A stretch of DNA of 64,000 bases, from assembly GCA_001592805.2 (NCBI GenBank), contig CP051140.1, positions 3,969,501 to 4,033,500 on the forward strand, written 5' to 3'. Shown piece by piece: positions 9,501 through 19,071 of this stretch. This DNA comes from Peltaster fructicola (lineage: Eukaryota; Ascomycota; Dothideomycetes). Positions within the stretch are counted from its first letter, which is position 1, and each line of letters starts with the position of its first letter. A program made the translations under genes and the position numbers. The notes beneath the pieces are model-generated. The model worked only from the letters and a program-made list of their open reading frames with translations. It was not told the DNA's origin and made no database searches.

Positions 9501-11954
9501 TGTGGAAGTGATTCAGCCGACGAACTATGTCACTACGACTTCCTTCGGTGGCAGTGCTACTACACCGATCACTACCACAATCGCGATTGCGTCAGGCACT
9601 GTTCCTGGCACTGTGGAAGTGATTCGACCAACCACTTATATCACTACGACCTTCTATGGCGGTAGTGCTACCATACCCATCACTACCACAATCGCGATTG
9701 CGTCAGGCACTGTTCCTGGCACTGTGGAAGTGATTCAGCCCACCAATTATGTGACGACTACTGTCTTCAGTGGCAGCGTACCATTTACCACGACCCTTGT
9801 CGTCGCAAGTGGGACGAACAGTGGCACTGTGGAAGTCGTTCAGCCAACTGGTTACGTGACGACTACTGTCTTCAGTGGCAGTGTGCCTCTCACCACGACG
9901 CTTGTCGTCGCAAGTGGTACGGACAATGGCACTGTGGAAGTGATACAGCCAACGAACTATGTGACAACTACTGTCTTCAGCGGCAGCGTCTCTCTTACTA
10001 CGACGCTTGTCGTCGCAAGTGGTACGGACAATGGCACTGTGGAAGTAATACAGCCAACGAACTATGCGACAACTACTGTCTTCAGCGGCAGCGTCCCTCT
10101 TACCACGACGCTTGTCACCGCAAATGGCACCAGCAATGGCACAATAGAAGTCATTGTGCCAACTGCAGGCTATGTAACCACAACTACAGTTTACAATGGC
10201 AGCATCACTCTGACTACTACCCTGGCCAGTGCATCAGGCACTGTGTCAGGAACCGTAGTGGTCGAAGTACCACAGCCGACTGTGCCTTGCAACGCTTCTG
10301 GTTACCTTGTGCAAGGCACAAGACTGTATACTGTCAACATCACCACCGGCTCAACAGTACCACTCGCCAATATTATAACTTCCGCTACCAATGTCAATGC
10401 TCTGGGTTACAATACACTAGACAACTACCTCTATGCAGTTGTTCTGGGTGCCACGCCACAGGTAGTCAGGGTCGGCCTGGACGGAACATTGGCACCAATT
10501 ATTGCGGTGGGCGTCAATGCAAGCGTTGGCGACATTGACAGCAACGGCCAGTTTTGGATCACCGACAGTGGTAACATTTGGGAGCAGATCGATCTGAACC
10601 CATCCTCTGCGACATACAAGCAGGTTGTCGCACAGGGTGCAACTAATTTTACCCAGACCGTTTTCGACTGGGCTTTTACTCCAGGCGACAATACGAATCT
10701 ATATGCAATCAACGAGAACGGTACCACGGCTGTATTGTATTCATGGAGCACAACAACCCATAGCTGGACCTTGGTCAAGAACCTGGGCACCTTGGGGTTT
10801 CCAGCAACTCAGTTTGGGGAGCTGCCTATGCAGGATCACCTGGCACAATATACTTTGACAATAACGGCAGTGGAGACATATTCCAGGTCGCCACAGACGG
10901 TAGTAGTGTGAGGCTCGCCTCGGTCGGACCATCGAATTCGCTCAACGATGGTGCACGCTGCCTTCTTGCTGCAGCACAAGACCCGCCAATCTCTTCTGGC
11001 ACATCCTCGACGTCGATAACGAGTGCGACTAGTACAGTGGTCCCGACGACAATACAGTTTGTGACTGTGACTTCTCCATACAGAGGTTCATCCACAACTT
11101 ACACAACGCCTGCTCTGACTGGTCCGACTGTCACCGTCACTGAGTTTACACCCAATGCCAATGCACCAACAACCAGCTCAGTCAGCACAACTTATGTGAC
11201 AGTGACAACCTATACTGGAAGCACCGACATCACTTCAACGTCAGTGACAGCACCTTCAGGAGGTACGGGAACCGTTGTCAAGACCTATCCTACATGTAAC
11301 ACCGCATGCTCAAATCCGGGCATCGGCTACGCAATCTACACCAATCCATTCGCACAGCAAACTGCCAATGTCGCTTATTCCGCGAGTTACCCTCAGTTCC
11401 AGCCAACAGCATTCAAAACCATCTCACCCATAGCCACTGGTACCGTGGACTACATAGGCTTCACAGCAGCAGTCCTCGATTCGAATCACGCAGACAGTCA
11501 AGCCATATCAATATATGGACAGCCTGCTCAGAATATCGGAAATCTTGCCGTCGATCACAGATTCTACGTCTGCGCTCCTGTTTCTGGATACTATTCGTTC
11601 ACAGCTCAAGGGACTGACGATATTACGGAGGTATGGCTAGGTAGTAATGCCTATTCTGGGTGGACACGAGCGAACGAGAATCTGGAGCAGCTATACAGCT
11701 CCAACTATGTGTCTGCGCCTCCGATCACTTTCACGGCATATTTGACCCAGTTCCAGAGTTATGCTGTCCGTATCCTTTGGGCAAATTACAATGGTGCTGG
11801 CGAGCTGAACGTTGCCATCTATGCACCTGATGGTGGCCTGTTCCTTCAGAGCAATCCTGCGACTCCATCGTCCGGGACCACGAGCCCAAACGTCCTACAG
11901 TATGTGTGCGGTGACAACTCCACTCAGTTTCCAGCTTGGGGCAACGAAACATAA
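6599..11954 (+). CDS. Giant repeat adhesin with DUF6923-like and GLEYA modules
   Basis: Exon 1 (6599-6644) encodes a signal peptide, MRVLTLAVSYSTAVA. A 47-nt intron (6645-6691) joins it in phase to a coding run that reaches 11954, about 1,770 residues in total. Order: secretion signal; 16 units of about 40-50 residues (type A); 10 units of about 35-37 residues (type B); a DUF6923-like domain starting CNASGYLVQGTRLYTVN; a Ser/Thr-rich linker; then a C-terminal GLEYA lectin-like module (from about NPGIGYAIY, with FYVCAPVSGYYSF and NVAIYAPDG). GLEYA/PA14-type domains bind glycans in yeast flocculins and adhesins. The Thr/Ser-rich repeats should be heavily O-glycosylated and act as a stalk. I see no clear GPI signal. 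The frame shifts by -1 at the GGGG run 10794-10797: upstream reads NLGTLGF, downstream only the other frame gives the expected VWGAAYAGSPGTIYFDNN continuation. This is either an assembly error or a natural break. Confidence 0.85.
7069..9192 (+). repeat. Adhesin type A tandem repeats, 16 units
   Basis: Sixteen degenerate units of about 40-50 codons follow the pattern Y/F-V-T-T-T-x-x-Y-T-G-T ... I-T-A-P-I-T-T-T-I ... P-S-G-T ... P-G-T-V-x-V-x-T-P. Units 4, 6 and 8 share an INDPSG variant and alternate with units 3, 5 and 7, which suggests expansion by a two-unit block. Units 11 and 12 are nearly identical, indicating a recent duplication. Confidence 0.85.
9193..10284 (+). repeat. Adhesin type B tandem repeats, 10 units
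   Basis: Ten units of about 35-37 codons begin YVTTTVF(G/S)GS and end GTVEVIQPTN. The first five carry FGGSATxPITTTI; the last five are a shorter FSGSVPLTTTLVVASGT subtype. Adjacent units 2-3, 4-5 and 7-8 are almost identical at the DNA level, so this block has probably expanded or been homogenised more recently than the type A block. Confidence 0.85.
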
Positions 11955-12678
11955 GTCGGTATTGCTGCTACTGGTGTCGCACCAACAACTTTAGCTGCTA
12001 CGTCTTGACAAACCCGACTTTGATTCTTTCGACTACTTCTTCCTCAACAACTTCTCACAGGACAACCACTACCAAGGAGACATGCTTCGCTGTCGCAAAC
12101 ACAACGATGTTGGCGTTGGCAGTCGGTCCAGCGAGCGCGGAATGGCCCTTCTCGACCTGCTTCATATCTTTGGAAGACAGCAGTCTTCGTAAATGTGTAG
12201 TGGCAGTATGTCTTGCCAAGTCTGCCTTCGTGGCAGAGGGAGCTGAGATTGCGTACTCTCGTTTCAGTGGTAGATTAGTTGGCAGATATGTCTCGCCTTT
12301 AATGCCACCAATACCAGCAATCTTATTGTCGTTCAGAAGCACGATATCTCTCCCAGTAGCATGATTCTTTGTGCATATCAGCATGTGACCCTACAGATTA
12401 GCTCGTCCTACTGGAGGAGCTGTATGCTTGGAAGGACAAGGAATGAGCAGTGATCTTGTCTGACCAGCCACCCAGCCGCAATGTAGTGACTTGAGCGAAT
12501 TGGGTCACGCGCCACAGTTCTCAGCCACAGCTGCACTAGTGCCTCAGACATCAGCACAGCATTCACCTATTGACATCGCCCCCTCATGACCATCATCTTC
12601 CGCTCTCACTCTTCTGAATATGCTGCAACCACTCTCAAACGTCTGACAAGCCGACAGACACAGATTTTCATCATCGCT
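11955..12678. other. Adhesin 3' flank and sts1 promoter, no gene
   Basis: Beyond the adhesin stop the same frame still reads protein-like residues (VGIAATGVAPTTLAATS) before a second stop near 12007. A Ser/Thr-rich stretch in another frame follows (about 12025-12075). This could be a former longer C-terminus. Nothing else is recognisable up to the sts1 start. Confidence 0.35.
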
Positions 12679-13662
12679 ATGAACAGTGTGCTACCCAGCA
12701 ATCCGCTCGTGGCGCCGCATCTCCTACAGGATCCACGTCTTTCAGCATTTCATCAAGGTTCGACACACAGCAACCACTCCTGCTACGCACTAACAGGATG
12801 TGCAGAACAGCACACCGCATACAGCATGTCAGGCCGCAAGCGAAAAGCCTCCGAAGAGCCAGAGCACGATCGAATGTCGATGTCAACTTCTCCTATCAAC
12901 TCTCCTTCTACCTCATCTCGCACACTACCACACACACGCGGCACAAAACGAACTCGTACAAACGTCTCTGGCGGTAGACCGCTGCCTCTTCCTCGACTGC
13001 TGCAAACTCTCTCCGCCGACGAGATGCGGTCGCTGTTACAAACAATCTGTGAGGAGCGACCGGACGTGAAACAAGAGCTTGTTGCACGGGCACCACGTCC
13101 GTCAGTAGAGTCCACACTCGCAGTCCTAGCCAAGTACGAGAGCGACTTTCTAGCAGCATTTCCTTTCGGCAACTCGGCGACATCAGACTACTCCTACAAT
13201 CGAGTCAAGCAGCATCTGTTCGAGCTTCTCGAAGCATTACGAGACTTCACGCCATACTACCTGCCACCGCAAGAAACACAAACCACAACTTCGCTCAAGT
13301 ACCTTGATGCTGCCACCAACATCATACACGCACTTCCAGACTGGGATGACTATCAACACCAACGGTACAAACAAGATGCCTACGACGAGATCGCACGAGC
13401 GTGGATCCTGGTCTTGACTGAAGCACAGAAGACGGCAGGCGTGTATCGCTTACAGTTCGGCGGATGGGAGCAAAAAATTGCGGAGCATCACCAGAAGAGC
13501 GAGGGTAGGTTCCAGGACGCTGTGATGGAGATACGGAAGGCTTTGGGCTTCATGCATGCAGAAGGGAATGCCGCAGGCCTGGATGAACGGATGAACATCA
13601 GACAACAGCTGATGTCTGGCACATATGGACAGCAGCTCGGTGTTGGTCCTGGTCAGTGGTAG
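12679..13662 (+). CDS. sts1: Tethering factor for nuclear proteasome STS1/Cut8
   Basis: The start at 12679 (MNSVLPSNPLVAP) is preferred over the upstream in-frame start at 12586 because fungal STS1 proteins usually begin with an MN-type leader just before a basic SGRKRKA segment. As read through, the product is 327 residues. Family features: an N-terminal basic, Ser-rich nuclear region; the conserved core PLPLPRLLQTLSADEMRSLL; the six-helix Cut8 domain with YNRVKQHLFELLEALRDFTP; and a C-terminal helical part (LGFMHAEGNAAGLDERMN). Cut8/Sts1 anchors 26S proteasomes at the inner nuclear envelope. Bases 12758-12805 (48 nt, GTTCGA to TGCAG, with CACTAAC branch sequence) may be a stop-free intron of length 3n; splicing would give 311 residues. 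Confidence 0.9.
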   Translation: MNSVLPSNPLVAPHLLQDPRLSAFHQGSTHSNHSCYALTGCAEQHTAYSMSGRKRKASEEPEHDRMSMSTSPINSPSTSSRTLPHTRGTKRTRTNVSGGRPLPLPRLLQTLSADEMRSLLQTICEERPDVKQELVARAPRPSVESTLAVLAKYESDFLAAFPFGNSATSDYSYNRVKQHLFELLEALRDFTPYYLPPQETQTTTSLKYLDAATNIIHALPDWDDYQHQRYKQDAYDEIARAWILVLTEAQKTAGVYRLQFGGWEQKIAEHHQKSEGRFQDAVMEIRKALGFMHAEGNAAGLDERMNIRQQLMSGTYGQQLGVGPGQW

Positions 13663-14215
13663 TTCCCAGACTACACACTTTGTTGAAACTGAGCTGTTAG
13701 CATGGAGTTGTGGGATTTCACTTGATGACACACCCTGGCTGTCTACCAGAGTACTCCAGTACATAAGTATCCTATGTCATACACTTGTCACAATGCTGTA
13801 CCTGTCAAAAGGAGCTCGATACGATGAGAGTCCAGCACTGGCTCCTGAGTGAACCTTGCCGGGTCAGAGCCAGGTATCTCATCGCTTGCCGAATCTCGGT
13901 CATGCCTAGCTTATGTGATAAGCGGTCAGAAGCTAGGGTCGAGGGGATGATCGAAAACCACGTAGATCTATCTTCTGACCGGCTATAGTCTCATTCCGAC
14001 GCATTCAGCCATGTCAATGTCATGAGAAGCCAGATTCATTGGAATGTCCAGTTCGTTAGTCTATACAATGAGAAAGGTCTGACTATTCCCAAAGAGAAAG
14101 AGGAAATCATTAAAATCTTCCCAAGATTCCATCCTAGAAGGATCATGGCCAGGAATCAATAGTATGTACACATAACCCTCCAAAAGTGTGTCTCTTGTCA
14201 TGCAGAGGACGTTGT
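13663..14215. other. Convergent 3' flanks with small inverted repeats
   Basis: This is the space between the sts1 stop and the stop of the minus-strand wall protein. It contains a short hairpin (GCTTAT/ATAAGC around 13910-13923) and a 10-bp inverted repeat CGGTCAGAAG ... CTTCTGACCG (13923-13932 and 13972-13981). No gene is supported. Confidence 0.4.
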
Positions 14216-17200
14216 TTATAGGTACCATGCTGCGAGGACAGCGAAAGATCCCAAGAGCGCGAACATGTTGACGACATTGCTGTTGGCAGCTCCGGTGTAT
14301 GCGGAGCCTGTGGCCTTTGTGCCTGTAGCACCACTGTTCGAGGTGCCTGTTGCTGTTGTACCTGTGGCACCGACCGTACCACCTGGAGCGGCTGGGTTAC
14401 TTCCTGCAGAACCATTGCTACCGCTTGAGCCTGAAGAGCCGTTGCTGCCGTTCGAGCCCGAAGAGCCATTGCTGCCGTTTGAGCCTGAAGAGCCACTGTT
14501 GCCGTTCGAGCCTGAGGAGCCATTGCTGCCGTTCGAGCCTGAAGAGCCATTAGATCCATTGGAACCATTGCTGCCGTTCGAGCCATTAGTTCCATTGGAT
14601 CCATTGCTGCCAGTCGAGCCAGAAGATCCGCTGCCACCATTACCTCCGTTGCCGCCATTACCTCCATTGCCGCCGTTGCTGGATCCACTGCCTCCATTGC
14701 CTCCATTGCCCCCGTTACCACCGTTGCCTCCTTTGCCGCCGTTGCTGCCTCCATTGCCACCGTTTCCACCATTACCGCCATTGCCTCCATTACCGCCGTT
14801 ACCACCGCTGCTTGGTGGCAGAGTGATAGTGGCAGGTCCACCAGTCTGGCATGAGTTATCGAGCTTGGCGCAGACGATCGTGGTGGTTGCGAGGCCAGTT
14901 GGGCAAGGAGTTGTCAGAGTGACAGTGGTGATTGGCACAGGAGGTGGTGTTGGACCATACTTCTGGCAAGAGTTATCGGCCTTAGCGCAGACACATGTGG
15001 TGGTGGTGTATCCAGTTGGGCAAGGAAGAGTGAGTGTCACTGTGGTGACTGGCACTGGAGCCAGGGTTGGGCCGTTGCCGTTCTGGCAAGAGAGATCTCC
15101 CTTGTTGCAGATGACAGTAGTAGTGACGACACCAGTTGGCTTGGTCAAGGTGAGTGTAACAGTTGTGAACTGCGTCAGGGTCTGGGTGAGTGTTGTTGTG
15201 GTTGTTGTCGTGCCACTTGGACCAGTGATCGTGATCAATGATGTGATGACAGATGGAGTTGCGCTGGCACTGATGCTGGATGCTGTGCAGTTTGCAGGGA
15301 GTGTAGTCTCGCCGGCGTAGTCATTGACACCTGTTTGAAGAGTCTGAAGAAGAGCGACGAAGAGTGTGCTTGCATACGCTTGATCTCCAGTAGCGAACTT
15401 GTTGACAAAGGCCATGTTGAAGGCCTGAGCAGCAGCGAGCGACTGGACAAGCTCTGATTCAATCAGTGGTCCAAGGCAGGCTGCAACGAGGAAGCTCTGC
15501 TGTCTAACCAAAGCACTCTCGATCGCACTGGTGGCTGCGAGAATCTGTGGCTGCTGGTCTGCGAGCGAAGCGTTGAGCTGGGCGACTGTGATCACACCCT
15601 GGATGGAGGTGATGCTGGTAGCAGCATTGTTGAATGTAGCGAGGACGACGGCGAATGCGGCCTGAACATCACTAGCTGTGGCAGCACGTGCGGCGATCGT
15701 GCGCTTGGAGAGTCCTGCGCCACCAAGGAATGACTCAAGAGCCTCCAAGAGAGCTACCAATGCGTTGAGAATATCGATCAAGAGCTGTCGGACGAGTGCA
15801 AGATCTCCAGCGCTGATACCAGACGATGATGCTGGCGCAGAGCTTGTGGTCAATGATGCTGAGCTGCTGACCTGGACGCTGCTAGCTGAGGTAATCGAGG
15901 CCGAAGAACCACTGCTTATGCTAGATGCTGATTGCGATGGGCTCGATGATGTGATGCCTGACGAGCCAACAGATAGCGACTGGGAGGCGGTGGAAGATGC
16001 AAGAGCTGATGATCCGGAAGACAGTGACTGAGAAGCACTTGATGCTGCGAGGCTGGAAGATCCGACAGACAGCGATTGGGAGGCGCTGGACTGTGAGACC
16101 AATCCTGAAGATGCCGACATCTGCGATTGTGAGGCGCTCGGCGAGGACACCAAACCCGAAGATGCAGAGGCCATTGACTGAGATGCACTGGATGAGGCAA
16201 CCATTCCTGAGGATGCCGACATCTGCGACTGTGATGCACTGGATGAGGCAACTATTCCTGAAGATGCCGACATTTGCGACTGTGATGCGCTTGGTGAAGA
16301 CACCAAACCTGAAGATGCAGAGGTCGTCGACTGAGATGGGCTCGAAGATGGTGCTGCACCAGATGAAGCAGCCTGTGATCGAGAGACAAGCGAGGAGACA
16401 GCGCTGTTAGAAGCACTTGCTGAGGCAAGGCCAGACGTACCAACAGATGAGGCGCTGACACCAGACGAAACAGCGCTGTTTGACGGTACGCTCTGGCTGG
16501 CAAAGCTCGATGGTAGTCCCACAGAGATCAATGAACCCGAAGATAGTGACAGGCTGAGTGAAAAGCTTGGGTTTGCAATGCTTGAGGACAAGCCAGCCGA
16601 GACCGAGCTTGCAGATGAGGCGCTCGATCCCAGCACGGAGTCTGATGCTGAACTGGCGATGGCCGAGATGTCTGATGCAAGTGAGCTCGTGAGGCCATTG
16701 ACATCTGATACGACTGCACTGGTGATTGCTGAAACATCTGAGGCGACCGCACTTGTGATCGCCGAGACGTCTGATGCGACTGCGCTGGTAACATCTGAAA
16801 CTATTGATGCGGCCGCACTGGTGATTGCCGAGATATCTGATGCGACTGCACTTGTGATTGCTGAGACTTCCGATGCGACTGCACTTGTGACTGCCGAGAT
16901 ATCTGATGCGACTGCGCTTGTGATTGCTGAGACATCTGATGCGACTGCACTGGTGATTGCTGAGACGTCTGATGCGACTGCACTGGTGATTGCTGAGACG
17001 TCTGATGCGACTGCGCTTGTGATTGCTGAGGCGTCCGATGCGACAGCGCTGGTGATATCTGATACAACTGATGCGGCTGCGCTAGTGATGACTGAAGCAT
17101 CTGATGCTACGACTGACGCGAGCACTGAGGCGTCTGACGCTGCCACCGAGGAGACGAGCGAAGCGATAGACGCGGCCACGCTGCTGGCGGCTGCGGCATC

Positions 17201-17488
17201 CGAGACTGCGAGTGACGAGACGAGCGAAGCGCCGGATTCTGCGATCGATGAGAGGACTGAAGCCTCCGAGACGGCAGCGCTAGTAATGGCTGAAACATCT
17301 GACGCCGCGATGGATGAGACGACTGCTACGCCTGAACTGACCGCGTCGAGGGCCGAAGACAAGATAGCCACGTCGGAGGTGACAGGGAGGTTAGGAACAT
17401 TGATCTGCCTCTTCTCCAAGTTCTTCGGGCTGGCTGTAACGATAGTCGTCAGGATGGCAAGCTGCCCCAGGCGAAATACGTTCTTCAT
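14216..17488 (-). CDS. GPI-anchored Ser/Ala/Gly-rich cell-wall protein
   Basis: The start at 17488 (MKNVFRLGQLAILTTIVTA) gives a clean signal peptide; an in-frame start at 17539 would only add a non-signal leader. About 1,090 residues. Order: signal peptide; dibasic KR site about 27 residues in (Kex2-like); 11-residue Ala/Ser repeats; 17-residue Ser-rich repeats (SASQSQMSASSG); a globular helical domain of about 160 residues (from DLALVRQLLIDILNAL to QTLQTGVNDY) reminiscent of HsbA-type surface proteins, not certain; three 40-residue units with paired cysteines (TTVTLTLPCPTGYTTTT, then CxCAKxDNSCQ); a GGN/GSN low-complexity rod; and a hydrophobic C-terminus (NMFALLGSFAVLAAWYL) typical of GPI attachment. 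No enzyme motif is seen. A wall-anchored structural or surface protein is the best reading. Confidence 0.82.
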   Translation of the reverse strand: MKNVFRLGQLAILTTIVTASPKNLEKRQINVPNLPVTSDVAILSSALDAVSSGVAVVSSIAASDVSAITSAAVSEASVLSSIAESGASLVSSLAVSDAAAASSVAASIASLVSSVAASDASVLASVVASDASVITSAAASVVSDITSAVASDASAITSAVASDVSAITSAVASDVSAITSAVASDVSAITSAVASDISAVTSAVASEVSAITSAVASDISAITSAAASIVSDVTSAVASDVSAITSAVASDVSAITSAVVSDVNGLTSSLASDISAIASSASDSVLGSSASSASSVSAGLSSSIANPSFSLSLSLSSGSLISVGLPSSFASQSVPSNSAVSSGVSASSVGTSGLASASASNSAVSSLVSRSQAASSGAAPSSSPSQSTTSASSGLVSSPSASQSQMSASSGIVASSSASQSQMSASSGMVASSSASQSMASASSGLVSSPSASQSQMSASSGLVSQSSASQSLSVGSSSLAASSASQSLSSGSSALASSTASQSLSVGSSGITSSSPSQSASSISSGSSASITSASSVQVSSSASLTTSSAPASSSGISAGDLALVRQLLIDILNALVALLEALESFLGGAGLSKRTIAARAATASDVQAAFAVVLATFNNAATSITSIQGVITVAQLNASLADQQPQILAATSAIESALVRQQSFLVAACLGPLIESELVQSLAAAQAFNMAFVNKFATGDQAYASTLFVALLQTLQTGVNDYAGETTLPANCTASSISASATPSVITSLITITGPSGTTTTTTTLTQTLTQFTTVTLTLTKPTGVVTTTVICNKGDLSCQNGNGPTLAPVPVTTVTLTLPCPTGYTTTTCVCAKADNSCQKYGPTPPPVPITTVTLTTPCPTGLATTTIVCAKLDNSCQTGGPATITLPPSSGGNGGNGGNGGNGGNGGNGGSNGGKGGNGGNGGNGGNGGSGSSNGGNGGNGGNGGNGGSGSSGSTGSNGSNGTNGSNGSNGSNGSNGSSGSNGSNGSSGSNGNSGSSGSNGSNGSSGSNGSNGSSGSSGSNGSAGSNPAAPGGTVGATGTTATGTSNSGATGTKATGSAYTGAANSNVVNMFALLGSFAVLAAWYL
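14390..14809 (-). repeat. Gly-Asn / Gly-Ser codon repeat rod
   Basis: About 140 codons of GGN triplets followed by GSN/GSS triplets near the C-terminus of the GPI protein. On the plus strand the same DNA reads as CCATTGCC(G/A)CC-type minisatellite units. Such tracts are length-variable by slippage. Confidence 0.85.
15920..16318 (-). repeat. 17-residue Ser-rich tandem repeats
   Basis: About eight units of 51 bp coding for SSxSASQSxxSxSSGxV. Neighbouring units differ at a few positions only. It forms the Ser-rich stalk of the wall protein, a likely O-mannosylation region. Confidence 0.8.
16646..17308 (-). repeat. 11-residue Ala/Ser hendecad-like repeats
   Basis: About twenty 33-bp units with consensus ASDVSAITSAV. 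Small hydrophobics recur at fixed positions of the 11-mer (V, I, V/A), the spacing expected for a hendecad helix. Several copies are identical at protein level. Two longer units carry an inserted AASVV-like segment. Confidence 0.8.
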
Positions 17489-17565
17489 GTTAGCAGACTG
17501 GAAAGAATGAAGAACCACAACGAAGGATGAATGTAACACAAGTCCAAGGATAGGAAGCAGCTGGC

Positions 17566-17571
17566 TTTATA
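17566..17571 (-). promoter_or_regulatory. TATA box of the GPI wall-protein gene
   Basis: On the minus strand TATAAA lies 78 bp upstream of the start codon at 17488, with G/C-rich flanks. Spacing matches the other TATA-like boxes seen here. Confidence 0.5.
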
Positions 17572-18015
17572 AGTCCTCTTTACCAAGGATGGGTCGCTTA
17601 AGCTAGAATGCAATCGACTGGTAATGTTGTTGTGATGAAGACGTATAGAGAATGCAGAAAGGGATCGACTAGTTCACTTACCATATCCGTCAGATAATCT
17701 AAAGCGCACTATTGGTGACACCATGGTGTTGGATGTCGCTTGAGATCTGGTGCTTCCCGAACCACATGTTCAGTGTCAGGGATTTGACCGTCGACAAGAT
17801 TCCACGCCTGTTGCTAGGACACAGAGGAGCAGCCCGTTCAAGAGTTTGGTCCTGCCGTTCATGGTCTATGTTGAGCGTCTCGGTCCTGTACTTTCAAGAA
17901 GTGAGGTCTTGTACGCGAGGCTGAACTAATTGGCGAAGCACAGAACGTCAAGCACTGTAGCTGATGTTAGTCGTCGATCATTACTTCGACAGCTTGCAGA
18001 AAGATGTTGTCGTTA

Positions 18016-18084
18016 TGGCAATGCAGGAACAGCAGTCTGGCCCAAATTCCCCTTGCGGCCTGCTTTGCTGTTCCTGCATTGCCA
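18016..18084. repeat. 19-bp perfect inverted repeat, 31-nt loop
   Basis: The left arm 18016-18034 begins TGGCAATGCAGGAACAGCA and its exact reverse complement occupies 18066-18084. The loop is 31 nt. A transcript would fold into a stable hairpin with a 19-bp uninterrupted stem. Confidence 0.9.
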
Positions 18085-19030
18085 CGATGTGCCTTACCTC
18101 TAGCCGTAATCAACGTGGAGCACTGCTTGAGCACTGGAGTGTCCTTGGCGATGTGGATCGTATGGCCGTCGTTGACACGCTTCGTGATCAAAATGAACAT
18201 CAATCTCTGCTGAAGCTAGCGCACCACTGTGCTGGTGTAGGAGAGAAGCAATGTGAGGGCTGGCCGCTGTGTCGGTACGGCAGGAATGCGTGTCGTGCGC
18301 TCGGCAGCAATGGAGCTGCATTCGTCGTTGCAAGCATCACGATGATATGGATGCCGCGAACATGAGTGTCATGCTCTTTGCATTGCATTGGGCTGCTTGT
18401 ATGACTGCATTGATAGCTGTCGAAAAGCAATTGCCGATGTGCGGTCCAGGTACCTCATGCAAGGGGTCGACGTTAAGACTTTGATACCAAGGACTACCGA
18501 CAGGATGTCTCCAGGAGATGAGCGTCAGCTTGAGCGACAGGCTCGACAGATCGACCGCGGTCTTGCATTGACGGAATGGTATTTGCTTGTGACGTGTGTA
18601 CTTTGTGTTGAGTCGAAGATCACACGGTTAGCGCGGCTGCAAAAGGAAACAAGTCCGACAACTAGTCGTGAAGTCGCAACCTCATTCTGTCGACGGAAAC
18701 GGACAAGCAGCTGAGTCTAAGTATCGAAGACGTCGCAAGCGCTGGTCAAGTGGCGCTGGACCTCCAGATGTGTATCGCTCCAGGACAAGATCAACTGTTG
18801 CACAACACAGAGCCTTCGATTCGGGGAAGCAGAAAAGTGGACGAACTCCGACCACCTGGTAGCCGTCCAATGTATAAGTATAGATCTTCGTCAGCTGTCG
18901 TACTCCTTTGTGGTTCCTGTGGCGTGAACCTCGATTGTTGTGCAGGAATGATCCTGATAACAACAAGATCGAGGCTGAAAAGCTGCTGACTCCTCACTTC
19001 GTCCAATGAATCAAGCGAAGGAGATGAGCG

Positions 19031-19071
19031 GATCAACAAGATGCCATGCGTTGAACATAAGCTTGTTGATC
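19031..19071. repeat. 10-bp inverted repeat, 21-nt loop
   Basis: GATCAACAAG at 19031-19040 is mirrored by CTTGTTGATC at 19062-19071. It is shorter and could be chance, but it lies in the same gene-free stretch as the 19-bp hairpin. Confidence 0.7.

Noticed and set aside
10785-10825. Hidden intron or programmed -1 frameshift at the adhesin frame change
   Set aside because: The available GT-AG pairs do not restore the required frame, and there is no X-XXY-YYZ heptamer. A one-base homopolymer difference is simpler.
14265-15320. 351-codon plus-strand frame rich in Pro, Leu and Glu
   Set aside because: It is the antisense shadow of the GGN/GSN and TTVTL repeats of the GPI protein. Codon periodicity there keeps both strands open; the sense strand has a signal peptide and GPI tail.
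16578-17510. 310-codon plus-strand frame rich in Ala, Thr and Glu
   Set aside because: Antisense shadow of the 11-residue repeats, with no start context or independent motif.
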